Source: an uncultured Pseudomonadales bacterium
Lineage (GTDB): Bacteria > Pseudomonadota > Gammaproteobacteria > Pseudomonadales > Azotimanducaceae
Direction: 5' to 3'
Length of the DNA: 64,000 nucleotides
NCBI GenBank assembly: GCA_958296295.1
Contig: OY282460.1
Location: forward strand, 3,704,291-3,768,290
In this document: in pieces, positions 1-8,265 of the stretch
Numbering within the stretch: the stretch's first letter is position 1
How the letters are laid out: every line of letters starts with the position of its first letter
Position numbers and translations under genes: made by a program
The notes under the pieces: model-generated
Database searches by the model: none
What the model was told of the DNA's origin: nothing
The model's input: the letters and a program-made list of their open reading frames with translations, nothing else

Positions 1-618
1 AGAGAGACGCGGGACCTCCGGGTACGCACAGGGGTCGCCGTGACCTCGCACCGGTGCGACATACTCGATGAAGATGGCGGCGTCTCGTTGCTCGACACGC
101 TCGATTCCCTGCCCGAGGTGGCGGTGTGCGTCGTCGGGCTGCTCGGCGACCAAGCGGAAGGCCAGCGCGACGGCGCCATCGCGGAGCGGGTGATGCGCAC
201 GAACTATGTCGGGCCCGCGTTGTTGATGGGGGCGTTGGCCGAGCGCTTCGAGCGGCGCGGCGGCGGCGTCTTGGTCGGCGTCAGCTCCGTGGCCGGCGAA
301 CGGGGACGTGCCGCGAACTACATCTATGGCTCGGCGAAGGCGGGGTTCACCGCGTTCCTCTCCGGTCTGCGCGGCCGGCTGGCCGCCTGCGGCGTCCACG
401 TCGTGACGGTGAAGCCGGGCTTCGTGCGGACACGCATGACTGACGGGCTGGACTCGCCGGCCCGGCTGACCGCGACCCCCGAAGAGGTCGCCGCCGCGGT
501 CGTGGCAGCGATTCGCCGACCCCGCGACGTGATCTACGTGCGCCGGGTCTGGCGTCCGATCATGTTCGTCCTGCGCGCCGTCCCGGAGCGCTTGTTCAAG
601 CGGCTGAGTCGCCTGTGA
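1..618 (+). CDS. SDR family oxidoreductase, 5'-truncated by the window edge
   Basis: This is the C-terminal part of a short-chain dehydrogenase/reductase. The frame is open from base 1 and reads as SDR sequence before the first possible GTG at 40, so the true start and the N-terminal glycine-rich NAD(P)-binding motif lie outside the window. Visible features are VVGLLGDQ at the position of the usual NNAG segment, a serine in the GVSSVAGERGR segment and the catalytic pair in YGSAK (Y-x-x-x-K intact), followed by KPGFVRTRM. The GLLGDQ-like segment and basic tail resemble the DprE2-like group that reduces decaprenylphosphoryl 2-keto sugars, but the substrate cannot be read from this fragment. The next gene follows after about 120 bases on the same strand. 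Confidence 0.85.
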   Translation, partial: RETRDLRVRTGVAVTSHRCDILDEDGGVSLLDTLDSLPEVAVCVVGLLGDQAEGQRDGAIAERVMRTNYVGPALLMGALAERFERRGGGVLVGVSSVAGERGRAANYIYGSAKAGFTAFLSGLRGRLAACGVHVVTVKPGFVRTRMTDGLDSPARLTATPEEVAAAVVAAIRRPRDVIYVRRVWRPIMFVLRAVPERLFKRLSRL

Positions 619-723
619 AAGGCCCCGAAAGAAGCTGGCCCCACGGTCGGCGCCGAAAGCCAAGCAGGTCGCGCAGGCGTTGCGAGAGGGTACACTTGCG
701 CCTTTCCCAGGGGTGGCACCTTT

Positions 724-751
724 GCCGTGTGCCTGATGCCGTGTGCCTGAT
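724..751 (+). repeat. Perfect 14-bp tandem duplication at the NRDE gene start
   Basis: Two exact head-to-tail copies of gccgtgtgcctgat occupy 724-737 and 738-751. Each carries a GTG-TGC-CTG start-like segment. The second copy leads into the NRDE protein. The first, 14 bases earlier and out of frame, reads GTG followed by six codons and then TGA inside the second copy. Confidence 0.9.
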
Positions 752-1562
752 CTTGTTTGCCTATCGAACGCGATTTGAGCGACCGCTGGTGGTGGCGGCC
801 AACCGGGACGAGTTTCACGATCGCCCCGCGTTGGCGGCGCACTGGTGGCGCGACGCGCCGAACATCCACGGCGGACGCGACCTCCAGGCGCAGGGGACAT
901 GGCTTGCGGTTTCCCGCGACGGGCGCTTGGCGGCCGTCACGAATTGGACCGATAAGACCGGTGCCAACGCAACCGCGCGAGCGCCCAGATCCCGCGGCGA
1001 CTTGCCGCGCGCCTTCCTCGCCGGCCACACCTCGGCGATGGCGTTCGCCCGGGCCATCGATGGTGGGCAATACGCCGGCTTCAACTTCATCGCATACGAT
1101 GGCGAGGCCCTCGTGTACGCATCGAACCGCACCGGCGAGACGCGATCGCTGCCGCCGGGCACCTACGGCCTCACCAACACGCGCCTGGGCGCCGGATGGC
1201 CTCGTGACGGCAATGCGCCAGCAGGCGCCGGGCAATGGGCGAAAGCGCGGTTGGGCGCGCAGGCGCTGCGCGACATCGCCGCCACCGCCACCACCGACGA
1301 GCTGCTGGCGCTGCTCGCCAAACCTCTGACGCCGATCGCCACGAACGAGCACGCGCCGGAACATGGCCCGGAACCCGCCCATTCGCCGGCGTTCATTCGC
1401 GGCGCCGAGTACGGCACGCGGGCCAGCACCGCCGTGCTGTTCGAGGGCGAAGGCGCGTGGTTCGTGGAGCGCCAGTACGGGCCGTTCGGCAAACCCGGAC
1501 GACGCGCCGCAACCGCCTTCCGGTTCGCCGCCAAGCTGCCAACCCTCAAGGAAACCGCATGA
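741..1562 (+). CDS. NRDE (TANGO2-like) family protein
   Basis: The 273-residue product belongs to the NRDE/TANGO2 family, named for the N-R-D-E motif seen here near residue 19 (VVAANRDEFHDRPA). The family is suspected of handling haem or acyl-lipid substrates, but no firm biochemical role is established. The GTG at 741 is preferred because family members begin with M-C-L-I, matching VCLILFAYR here. The longer open frame from 615 is basic, unconserved sequence. An N-terminal cysteine directly after the start is typical and could be exposed after Met removal. The stop overlaps the ATG of the next SDR by 4 bases (ATGA), implying translational coupling. The 14-bp duplication at 724-751 sits over the start. 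Confidence 0.88.
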   Translation: MCLILFAYRTRFERPLVVAANRDEFHDRPALAAHWWRDAPNIHGGRDLQAQGTWLAVSRDGRLAAVTNWTDKTGANATARAPRSRGDLPRAFLAGHTSAMAFARAIDGGQYAGFNFIAYDGEALVYASNRTGETRSLPPGTYGLTNTRLGAGWPRDGNAPAGAGQWAKARLGAQALRDIAATATTDELLALLAKPLTPIATNEHAPEHGPEPAHSPAFIRGAEYGTRASTAVLFEGEGAWFVERQYGPFGKPGRRAATAFRFAAKLPTLKETA

Positions 1563-2341
1563 ACACGGATCTCACCGGCAAGACAGCCCTTGTCACCGGC
1601 GCCAGCTTGGGGCTTGGCCGCGCGATGGCCGCGGCGTTCCACGAGGCCGGCGCCAACGTGGCGATGCTCGCCCGCCGCGAGGGCCCGCTGCGGGAAGCCA
1701 AGGCCGCCGTTGACGCCCGCCCGGGCGGCCAAGTGAGAACCTACGTCTGCGACGTGACGGATCCGGTCATGATCCAAGACGCCGTCTCTGCCGCCGAGGC
1801 CGACTTGGGGCCGGTGGACATCTTGGTGAACAACGCCGGCCAGAGCCAGACCGGCCGTTTCGAGGACGTAACGGACGCGGTTTGGCAGGCGGATCTCGAT
1901 CTCAAGCTGTTCGCCGCCATCCGTTTTTGCCGCCTGATCTTCCCCGGCATGAAGACACGCCGCTGGGGGCGCATCGTGAACATCCTGAACACGGCGGCCA
2001 AGGCGCCGCCGCCCGGTTCGGCGCCAACGTCCGTCTCCCGGGCCGCGGGCATGGCACTCACCAAGGTGCTGGCCGGCGAAGGCGCGCCGCACAACGTCTT
2101 GGTGAACGCCTTGTTGATCGGCAGCATCAAATCCGACCAGATCCGCCGCGCTTACGACCGTTCGGACCGCAAAGCGAGCTTCGAGGAGTTCACGAAGGCG
2201 GCGGGGAAGGCCTTGCCGATGGGCCGAATGGGCGAAGCCGAGGAGTGCGCCAATGTGGCGCTTTTCCTCGTCTCGGAGGCGTCCTCCTACCTCACCGGCT
2301 GCGCCATCAACATGGATGGCGGCCTGTCGCGGGTGGTCTGA
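1559..2341 (+). CDS. SDR family protein with non-canonical catalytic residues
   Basis: The 260-residue protein has the full SDR Rossmann layout: TGASLGLG (residues 14-21) for the cofactor, a CDVTD segment, NNAG near residue 90, and a C-terminal GCAINMDGG typical of FabG-like SDRs. At the active-site helix, where Y-x-x-x-K is expected, the sequence reads PTSVSRAAG, so the catalytic tyrosine and lysine are replaced by other residues. A group of SDRs with a PTSVSRAAG-type sequence is known to me, so this looks like subfamily character and not decay. The chemistry may therefore differ from a standard ketoreductase. The gene overlaps the NRDE gene by 4 bases and precedes two crotonases, which suggests a coenzyme-A or acyl-chain pathway. 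Confidence 0.85.
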   Translation: MNTDLTGKTALVTGASLGLGRAMAAAFHEAGANVAMLARREGPLREAKAAVDARPGGQVRTYVCDVTDPVMIQDAVSAAEADLGPVDILVNNAGQSQTGRFEDVTDAVWQADLDLKLFAAIRFCRLIFPGMKTRRWGRIVNILNTAAKAPPPGSAPTSVSRAAGMALTKVLAGEGAPHNVLVNALLIGSIKSDQIRRAYDRSDRKASFEEFTKAAGKALPMGRMGEAEECANVALFLVSEASSYLTGCAINMDGGLSRVV

Positions 2342-2370
2342 GCGAAGCCACGACACACCGACGCGCCAAT

Positions 2371-3132
2371 ATGGACATCCGCAAACGAGACGCCATCACC
2401 ACTGTGGATTTCGGCGGTCAGTTGCTGAACTACGCGGCCATCGAAGCCCTGCGCGAGGCGGTTCTGGAAGCGCACGCGGACGAGACCGTTCGCCTTCTGG
2501 TGCTCGAGTGCAGCAGCGGTGGCGACGACTGGACGAACATGGGCGACTGGCCGGCGCGCCTGGCGCATCGACGACCCGCCGGCTCGCATGGCCCAGGGCC
2601 GCTGCCGGAACAGGACGTCGTGCGCGCGCTCCGGGCGTTCATGAAACCCACGCTGGCGCTGGTGAGGAAAGACACCTTGGGGCTGGCGCTAGACTTCGCT
2701 TGCCTTTGCGATCTCCGCCTCGCCTCCGCCGCCGCGCAGCTGGGCGATCCGCGCGTTCGACAAGGACGTGCCGCGGCCACTGGAATCGCCTATCTGCTGC
2801 CGAAGCTCATCGGCCAGTCCCAAGCCATGCGGGTGATGCTGCTGGGCGAGACGCTGAACGCCCAAGAGGCGCGGCGCATCGGCCTGGTACACGAAGTGGT
2901 CGAGGCAAAGGCGTTCGATGCCCGCGCCGCCGAACTCGCCGACCAGATCGCCGGCATGGCGACGCGGGCGTGGGAGATTCACAAGATGCAAGTGCTGCCC
3001 CAACTGGACTTGCCGTTCGAGGCGGCGATGACGCACTCCCTGGGCGTGCGCCAGACGCATGTGATCGAAGACCGCGTGGAAGGCATGCGGGCTTGGCGCG
3101 AGCGTCGCGAGCCCCGGTTCCGAGGCCGGTGA
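2371..3132 (+). CDS. Enoyl-CoA hydratase/isomerase (crotonase) family protein
   Basis: This 253-residue protein has the crotonase fold signatures: a DWTNMGDW stretch at the oxyanion-hole region, GLALDFACLCDLRLAS around the central helix, and the C-terminal GLVHEVV followed by a trimerisation helix. The ATG at 2371 begins MDIRKRDAI, just before the first conserved strand. The two acid positions used by classical enoyl-CoA hydratases do not look standard: one aligns with Asp in LALDF and the other with Arg in GDPRV. It may thus be a decarboxylase, isomerase or ring-opening crotonase rather than a hydratase. A second crotonase starts 4 bases downstream, so the two probably form a pair. Confidence 0.85.
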   Translation: MDIRKRDAITTVDFGGQLLNYAAIEALREAVLEAHADETVRLLVLECSSGGDDWTNMGDWPARLAHRRPAGSHGPGPLPEQDVVRALRAFMKPTLALVRKDTLGLALDFACLCDLRLASAAAQLGDPRVRQGRAAATGIAYLLPKLIGQSQAMRVMLLGETLNAQEARRIGLVHEVVEAKAFDARAAELADQIAGMATRAWEIHKMQVLPQLDLPFEAAMTHSLGVRQTHVIEDRVEGMRAWRERREPRFRGR

Positions 3133-3136
3133 GGCG

Positions 3137-3856
3137 ATGAGCGGGAGTTCGGCGCTGCTGGTGCGGGACGACGGCCCGGTGCGCCATCTCGTCCTCAACC
3201 GCCCGGACAAGCTGAACGCCTTGGACCTCGATCAGCATGTGCGCATCCTGCGCGCGGTGGCGACCGCCGCCCAGAACGACGACATCCGGGTGCTCGCGCT
3301 TTCCGGCGAGGGACGGGCGTTCTGCGCCGGTGACGATCTGCGCGCCGGCGAGCTGCAGGAGGCGGATCCGCTGCGCGGCAGGCGCGTGGACTTGGAAATG
3401 GGGCCAGGCCCCGCGTTCCTCCTCGAATCGGCGGCGGCGTTGCGGTTCTGCCCGAAGCCGACGGTGGCGCTGCTGCACGGCCACGCGCTCGGCTCCGGCT
3501 ACGACTACAGCCTGTCGTGCGACTTTCGCCTCGCCACCCGGGATGTCAACTACGGCGACCCGCGCATCCATAGGGCGCTGTGGGCGGCGGAGGGGTGGGC
3601 GTACAAACTGCCGCGCCTGGCGCATCAGGCCGCGGTGGCGCCCATCGCCTACCTTGGCGAAACCATGGACGGGGCAACGGCGCACGAGGCGGGGCTCGTG
3701 CATGGCGTCTTTCCCGCCGGGGCGGATATCCGCACGGCGGCCAAGCCGTTCTTGCACGGCTTGGCGGCTTTGGACGCGGCCGCCTACGCCGAGACCAAGG
3801 CGCGCCTCTTGGCTTCCGGCGATCTCGCCTTCGAACACGCGATCTGCCAGCGGTGA
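3137..3856 (+). CDS. Enoyl-CoA hydratase/isomerase (crotonase) family protein, second copy
   Basis: The 239-residue protein shows clear crotonase features: LNRPDKLNALD near residues 20-30, the oxyanion-hole segment GRAFCAGDDLR, and GHALGSGYDYSLSCDFRLAT in the core. Its core is divergent, with Asp/Tyr where hydratases carry the first catalytic Glu and GDPRIH at the second acid region, so the exact reaction is unclear. The start at 3137 is preceded by GAGGCG, which overlaps the end of the previous gene. Its TGA overlaps the GTG of the dioxygenase gene (GTGA). Two adjacent unequal crotonases suggest sequential steps or a heteromer on one CoA thioester. Confidence 0.86.
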   Translation: MSGSSALLVRDDGPVRHLVLNRPDKLNALDLDQHVRILRAVATAAQNDDIRVLALSGEGRAFCAGDDLRAGELQEADPLRGRRVDLEMGPGPAFLLESAAALRFCPKPTVALLHGHALGSGYDYSLSCDFRLATRDVNYGDPRIHRALWAAEGWAYKLPRLAHQAAVAPIAYLGETMDGATAHEAGLVHGVFPAGADIRTAAKPFLHGLAALDAAAYAETKARLLASGDLAFEHAICQR

Positions 3857-5475
3857 CGCCAGACACTGCAAGGGCGGCGCGACCACAACAGCCGCCGGTG
3901 CTGCTCGACGACGAGCAGGTGCGCGAGTTCGTCACCAACGGTTTTCTGCGCCTGACGCCGGACGTGCCGGCGCAAGTTCACGCCGAAGTGGACGCCTTGC
4001 TGCGCCACGCCTGCGAGCGCGAGACGTGGTACGGCAACAACATCCTCGCCCGGGTGCCGAAGATGCACGTCGTGCTCGACTGTCCGGTGGTGCGCGGCGC
4101 GGTGATCTCGTTGGCCGGCGAGGGCTTCCACCTGCATCCCCATCGCGCCGTACACAGCAGCACGCCGACGACGGTCGCGGACAGCGCCCTGGGGCCAACG
4201 ACGGACGCGCCCGCCATGGGCAAGGGCTCCAGGGCCGGGTCGGGATGGCACCAAGATGCCCAAAGCCCGCTATCCCGCGCGCGCCACCATGTGCCGCGCT
4301 ATCTCATCGGTTTCTACTTCCCTCACGCCACGCCGCTCGCGATGGGGCCGACGCGGATGCAGGCCGGCAGCCACCTGTTCGCCCAGCCGGTGCCATTGAC
4401 GGACACGGCCCAAGCGCGCACCGTGGTGTTCAAGGACGTGCCGGCCGGCGCGTTCTTCCTGTTGCATTTCGACATGGTTCACGCCGGTTTTCCGAACCGC
4501 ACCGAGAGCGTGCGCTACATGGTGAAGTTCGTTTTCGCTCGCACCCGACGCCCGCTGGCGCCGAGTTGGCGCAACGCCGACGCATCGTGGCGCCGGCCCC
4601 GGGCAGCGATCCCGGAGTTCGACCTGCCAGCCACTTGGGGCCACATCTGGCATTGGATGCGTGGCGAGGCGGCACGGCCCGCCAACATGGAACATGCCGA
4701 GCCGGGCTTCGCCGACGGCGACAGCTTGGACCAGCCGGCCCGTCTGGAACGCATTTACCGGTGCGACGCCACGCTCCCGCAGCTGCGCGCCGCGCTCTTG
4801 AACCACGCCGGGCAGAATAAGCACGAACGAACCCTGGCCCGCAACGCCAAAGGGCAAGTGATCGCCATGGACGACGTGCGCGGCTACCCGCGGCGCTGGA
4901 ACGAACGGGCCGTTGCGATGGAAGACGCCACCTACGCCCTCGCGGCGCGAGGCGACGCCGCCGTTCCCGTACTTCTGGAACTCGTCGATCACGACGATTC
5001 GTGGATTCGCATCAACGCCGCGTTCGCGTTGGGCGAAATCGGCGCAACAAGCGCGGTTCCCCGGCTCGCCGCGCTGCTCGCCGACCCGCATCAGCAAGTG
5101 GTGCGGCAAGCGCTGGACGCTTTGGCCGCCGTCGGCGAGGGCCTGGCGCCGGCGCTGCCGGCCATCGAGCGGCTACTGACCCGAAGCAACCCCGACTGGC
5201 AGGAGGCCCAGGTGATGCGCGGCTGGACCGGCGAGGATCAAGTGCGCCTGAACGCGGTGTTCGCGCTGCTCTGCGCTGTTTCCGCCGGCGAGGACCTGGC
5301 CGCCATCGAACCCATCGCCATCGCCGCGCTCGGCGACAAGAACGGTTACGTGTCTGCGGTGGCGATAGACGTGCTGGTTCGCATAGGCACACCTGCGGCG
5401 CATGCCGCGGCGCTGCGTTTTCTGGCCGAAAGGCGTTGGGACGACACGTTGATCGGAGGCGTGAATCCGTTCTGA
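3853..5475 (+). CDS. PhyH-like Fe(II)/2-oxoglutarate dioxygenase fused to HEAT repeats
   Basis: This 540-residue protein joins a phytanoyl-CoA dioxygenase-like domain (about residues 15-300) to a C-terminal HEAT-like repeat domain (about 350-540). Iron ligands are visible as H-x-D in GWHQDAQ and a distal histidine in LLHFDMVHAGFPNRTESVR, where the following Arg would bind 2-oxoglutarate. The C-terminal part has repeated helix pairs such as DDSWIRINAAFALGEIG and ALGDKNGYVSAVAIDVLVRIG, typical of PBS/HEAT scaffolds. The start is the GTG in the GTGA overlap with the upstream crotonase; the longer frame from 3580 only shadows that gene. A hydroxylase with a protein-binding tail next to SDR and crotonase genes suggests a lipid or small-acid oxidation pathway. 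The substrate is unknown. Confidence 0.85.
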   Translation: MTPDTARAARPQQPPVLLDDEQVREFVTNGFLRLTPDVPAQVHAEVDALLRHACERETWYGNNILARVPKMHVVLDCPVVRGAVISLAGEGFHLHPHRAVHSSTPTTVADSALGPTTDAPAMGKGSRAGSGWHQDAQSPLSRARHHVPRYLIGFYFPHATPLAMGPTRMQAGSHLFAQPVPLTDTAQARTVVFKDVPAGAFFLLHFDMVHAGFPNRTESVRYMVKFVFARTRRPLAPSWRNADASWRRPRAAIPEFDLPATWGHIWHWMRGEAARPANMEHAEPGFADGDSLDQPARLERIYRCDATLPQLRAALLNHAGQNKHERTLARNAKGQVIAMDDVRGYPRRWNERAVAMEDATYALAARGDAAVPVLLELVDHDDSWIRINAAFALGEIGATSAVPRLAALLADPHQQVVRQALDALAAVGEGLAPALPAIERLLTRSNPDWQEAQVMRGWTGEDQVRLNAVFALLCAVSAGEDLAAIEPIAIAALGDKNGYVSAVAIDVLVRIGTPAAHAAALRFLAERRWDDTLIGGVNPF

Positions 5476-5567
5476 CTTGCCGCGGTTGAACGTTCAATTG
5501 GCCGCTGCGGTGGCGGTTGTTGGCCTTGGAGCGTGCGCCGCCGTTAGTCGGCGGATCACTCGGCGCG

Positions 5568-6707
5568 TCATCTGGGTAGTGTCTCCACCGTCGCATTGCA
5601 GTCCACGACTTGCCGCGTGAGCGCTTTTGGCGGCAGCACGCGCGAACTGCGCACCGTGGTTTGCAGAACCGCCTGCGGAATACCTGCCTTCGCGCTGCTC
5701 GATGGCGTGAGGTGAAAGAAACTGTTGGCGCCGCTCACGTACCCGATGTCGATGGCCGCCAAAGCCCCAAGGCGAACCGGAGAGACCGGCACGCGGTCTG
5801 GCGCAAACGTCGGTCACGGCTTCCACCGGCGGCGGACGCGAGCGATCCGCGGCATCCGCCCCGGTCAAGTACAACGCTCGTAGCCGGGGGCCCAACAGAT
5901 AGGGCCGCAGACGACGGCGCCAGCCGTTTCGCCACTCGGCGACATCGACTTGGACGCTAGCGCGCGGCGGCGCGAGTTCCGGCCGGATCGCGTCTACAGC
6001 GGCGAAGCCGATCTCGCGAGTGGCGCCGCCAAAAACCGTCCGCGAGCAAGAGCCGGCAATTCTCCGAGGGGCGCGGGAACAGCTTGCGCCTCACGGCAAC
6101 GACGCGAACTTCTTGGAAGCGGCCAACCAGGTGATCCAACAGCGGGCCGGCGCAAGGGGCGTGGCCGATTGCCGCCGGCGCCACGAAAGCGGCGCGGCCG
6201 CCCGGCCGCAGCAGGTTGGCGGCCACCACCAGAAAGGGTGCCCATGAAGCCGACAAACCGGAAAACGCGACGCCGAGTTTCGCACACAGCGCCAAGGCTC
6301 GGCGGCGCGCATCGCCGTTGAACGTCTGGTAGCGAATGAACGGCGGATTGCCGACAAAGCAGTTGAACCGCTCACCGGTGCGCTCGGCCCACGCGAAGAA
6401 CTCGTCGTTGCACACCCGCACCCGGGGCGCCCGCTGGGCAGCCACGCTGGCCGCCTTCCCATCCTGCTCCACACACACCAATGCTCTCACCGTGATGGAC
6501 GAGGAACCGACCGTCGCCACACGACGGGTCCAGGAGGAGATCGTCCGGCGAACGCACGGTCGAGCGCACCAGCATGGCCGCCACCGCCTCCGGGGTGTAG
6601 TAGACGCCATTGCGCCTGGGCGCCGGGACCTCTGTTGCTTTGCGGCTCTCGGCCACTCTCTCGGCCACTGGTGTTGATGGCTTCAGTTGGAAGCTGATTA
6701 CACACAC
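5568..6707 (-). pseudogene. Degraded N6-adenine DNA methyltransferase (Eco57I/TaqI-like)
   Basis: Pieces of one N6-adenine DNA methyltransferase lie in order on the minus strand but in different frames. The N-terminal piece holds GVYYTPEAVAAML and the SAM-binding motif LLLDPSCGDGRFL (about 6600-6500). The frame shifts near 6495. The next piece carries VEQDGKA and the catalytic NPPF in FVGNPPFIRYQTF. A second shift falls in an A/T run at 6031-6035: skipping one base restores GFGGATREIGFA. A third shift near 5790 precedes IDIGYVSGANSFFHL, the start of the target-recognition region, which then stops early at 5568. At least three frameshifts and a short C-terminus make a functional product very unlikely. 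GTG 6707 is a possible original start. Confidence 0.85.
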
Positions 6708-6798
6708 AGTGCCTTCGGGTTCGCCGAAGTGACCCTGTCGGCAACGGCGCACGGTTGGAAGACGGATGCGCACGAGCCTCCAGACCGTTGGAGAAGCG

Positions 6799-8112
6799 CT
6801 AGCCGGGCGCCGCGCCCCCCGGTGCCCGGTAGCTGCAAACACCGGTGCGGATGTGGGCCTGGAAGTCGTCGCGAAAGTAGCGCAAGGCGCTGGCCAGGGG
6901 CTCTATCGCGCCCGGGGCGTGCAGGCAAAACGTGTTCGTCGTCCCGCCAATGAACATCGCGTTGCGTTCCAAGAGCGCCAAGTCGTCTTCGGCGGCGCGC
7001 CCTTCCTCGATGTCCGTCAGCAGCGCCTCAACCCACGGCAGACCCTCCCGGCACGGCGTGCAGAAACCGCAGGACTCCTGGGCGAAGAAGTGCTCCAGAT
7101 TTCGGCACATGTCCACCGGGCAGATGGAGTCGTCCATCAGGATCATCGTGCCGGTTCCCATGCGGCTGCCGGCCGCTTGGATGGTGCCGTAGTCCATGGC
7201 GAGATCGAAATGCTCCTCCACGAGGAAATCCGTGGAAGCGCCGCCGGGCAAGAGGCCGCGCAGCTTGTAGCCTTCCCTCATGCCGCCGGCGTGTTCCTCG
7301 ACGATTTCGCGGATGGTGGTGCCGATGGGCAGTTCCCACAAGCCGGGCCTTCGCACGCGGCCCGAAACGCCGTAGAGCTTGGTGCCCGAATCGTCGCCCT
7401 TGCCGAGGCCCTGGTACCACTTGGCGCCGTTGCGCACTATCGCCGGCACGTTGCAGAACGTCTCCACGTTGTTGACGATCGTGGGCCGTCCCCAAGCGCC
7501 GCTCGCCGGCGGGAACGGCGGCTTTTGCCGAGGTTGGGCGCGTTTGCCTTCCAAGGCGTTCAACAACGCCGTTTCCTCGCCGCAGATGTAGCGCCCGGCG
7601 CTCCGGTGGATGCGCAGATCGAAGTTGAAACCGGTGCCGAATATGTTCTTGCCGAGGTGGCTTTTGGCATAGGCCGCGTCGATGGCTCGGCGCAACTGGC
7701 GGTAGGGCTCGTGATACTCGCCGCGCAGGAACACGTAGCCTTGTTCGGCTTGGATCGCCCAAGCCCCGATGATCATTCCTTCCACCAGCAGGTGCGGATT
7801 GCGCTCCAGCAGAAAACGATCCTTGAACGTGCCCGGCTCCATCTCGTCCGCGTTGCAGACCAGATATTTCACGCCGCCGTCGGCATCGTCCCCCTGGCGC
7901 ACGAAACTCCACTTGAGGCCGGTGGAGAAACCGGCGCCGCCGCGGCCACGCAAATTGGCCGCTTTGACCAGCTCCACCACATCCGCCGGCGTCATGGAGA
8001 CGAGCGCCGCGCGCGCGCCCGAATAGCCGTCGCCGGCCTCGTAGGCGGGCATGTCCACCACGCCTCGCGTCTTTTCCACTAGTCCGGTAAGCGGTTTCTC
8101 TTCGGCGGTCAT
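6799..8112 (-). CDS. nuoF: NADH-quinone oxidoreductase subunit F (NuoF), stand-alone
   Basis: NuoF carries the FMN, the NADH site and the N3 [4Fe-4S] cluster of respiratory complex I on the cytoplasmic side. The 437-residue product has the NADH-binding segment GRGGAGFSTGLKW (56-68), the FMN-region segment YLVCNADEMEPGTFKDR (83-99), GRYICGEETALL and the four cluster cysteines at about 348, 351, 354 and 396 (ESCGFCTPCREG and NTFCLHA). All key residues look intact. The ATG at 8112 starts MTAEEKPL; the open frame upstream is Arg-rich and unconserved. No nuoE, nuoG or other nuo gene is adjacent, which is unusual. It lies 153 bases downstream of addA on the same strand. A role in another diaphorase complex cannot be excluded. 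Confidence 0.9.
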   Translation of the reverse strand: MTAEEKPLTGLVEKTRGVVDMPAYEAGDGYSGARAALVSMTPADVVELVKAANLRGRGGAGFSTGLKWSFVRQGDDADGGVKYLVCNADEMEPGTFKDRFLLERNPHLLVEGMIIGAWAIQAEQGYVFLRGEYHEPYRQLRRAIDAAYAKSHLGKNIFGTGFNFDLRIHRSAGRYICGEETALLNALEGKRAQPRQKPPFPPASGAWGRPTIVNNVETFCNVPAIVRNGAKWYQGLGKGDDSGTKLYGVSGRVRRPGLWELPIGTTIREIVEEHAGGMREGYKLRGLLPGGASTDFLVEEHFDLAMDYGTIQAAGSRMGTGTMILMDDSICPVDMCRNLEHFFAQESCGFCTPCREGLPWVEALLTDIEEGRAAEDDLALLERNAMFIGGTTNTFCLHAPGAIEPLASALRYFRDDFQAHIRTGVCSYRAPGGAAPG

Positions 8113-8265
8113 TGGCCCTTGCTGATCCTTCGATTGCCTGCGCTGCGATGCGCTGCGCCGCGGCGGTCTTGCGCGGCTTGGCGCGTTCGCTCGGCACGCC
8201 CGATTACGACACGGCGGCACCATACCCGTGTGAGCGCCGAGCGGCAAGGCGGGCGCTCGCCGCGA

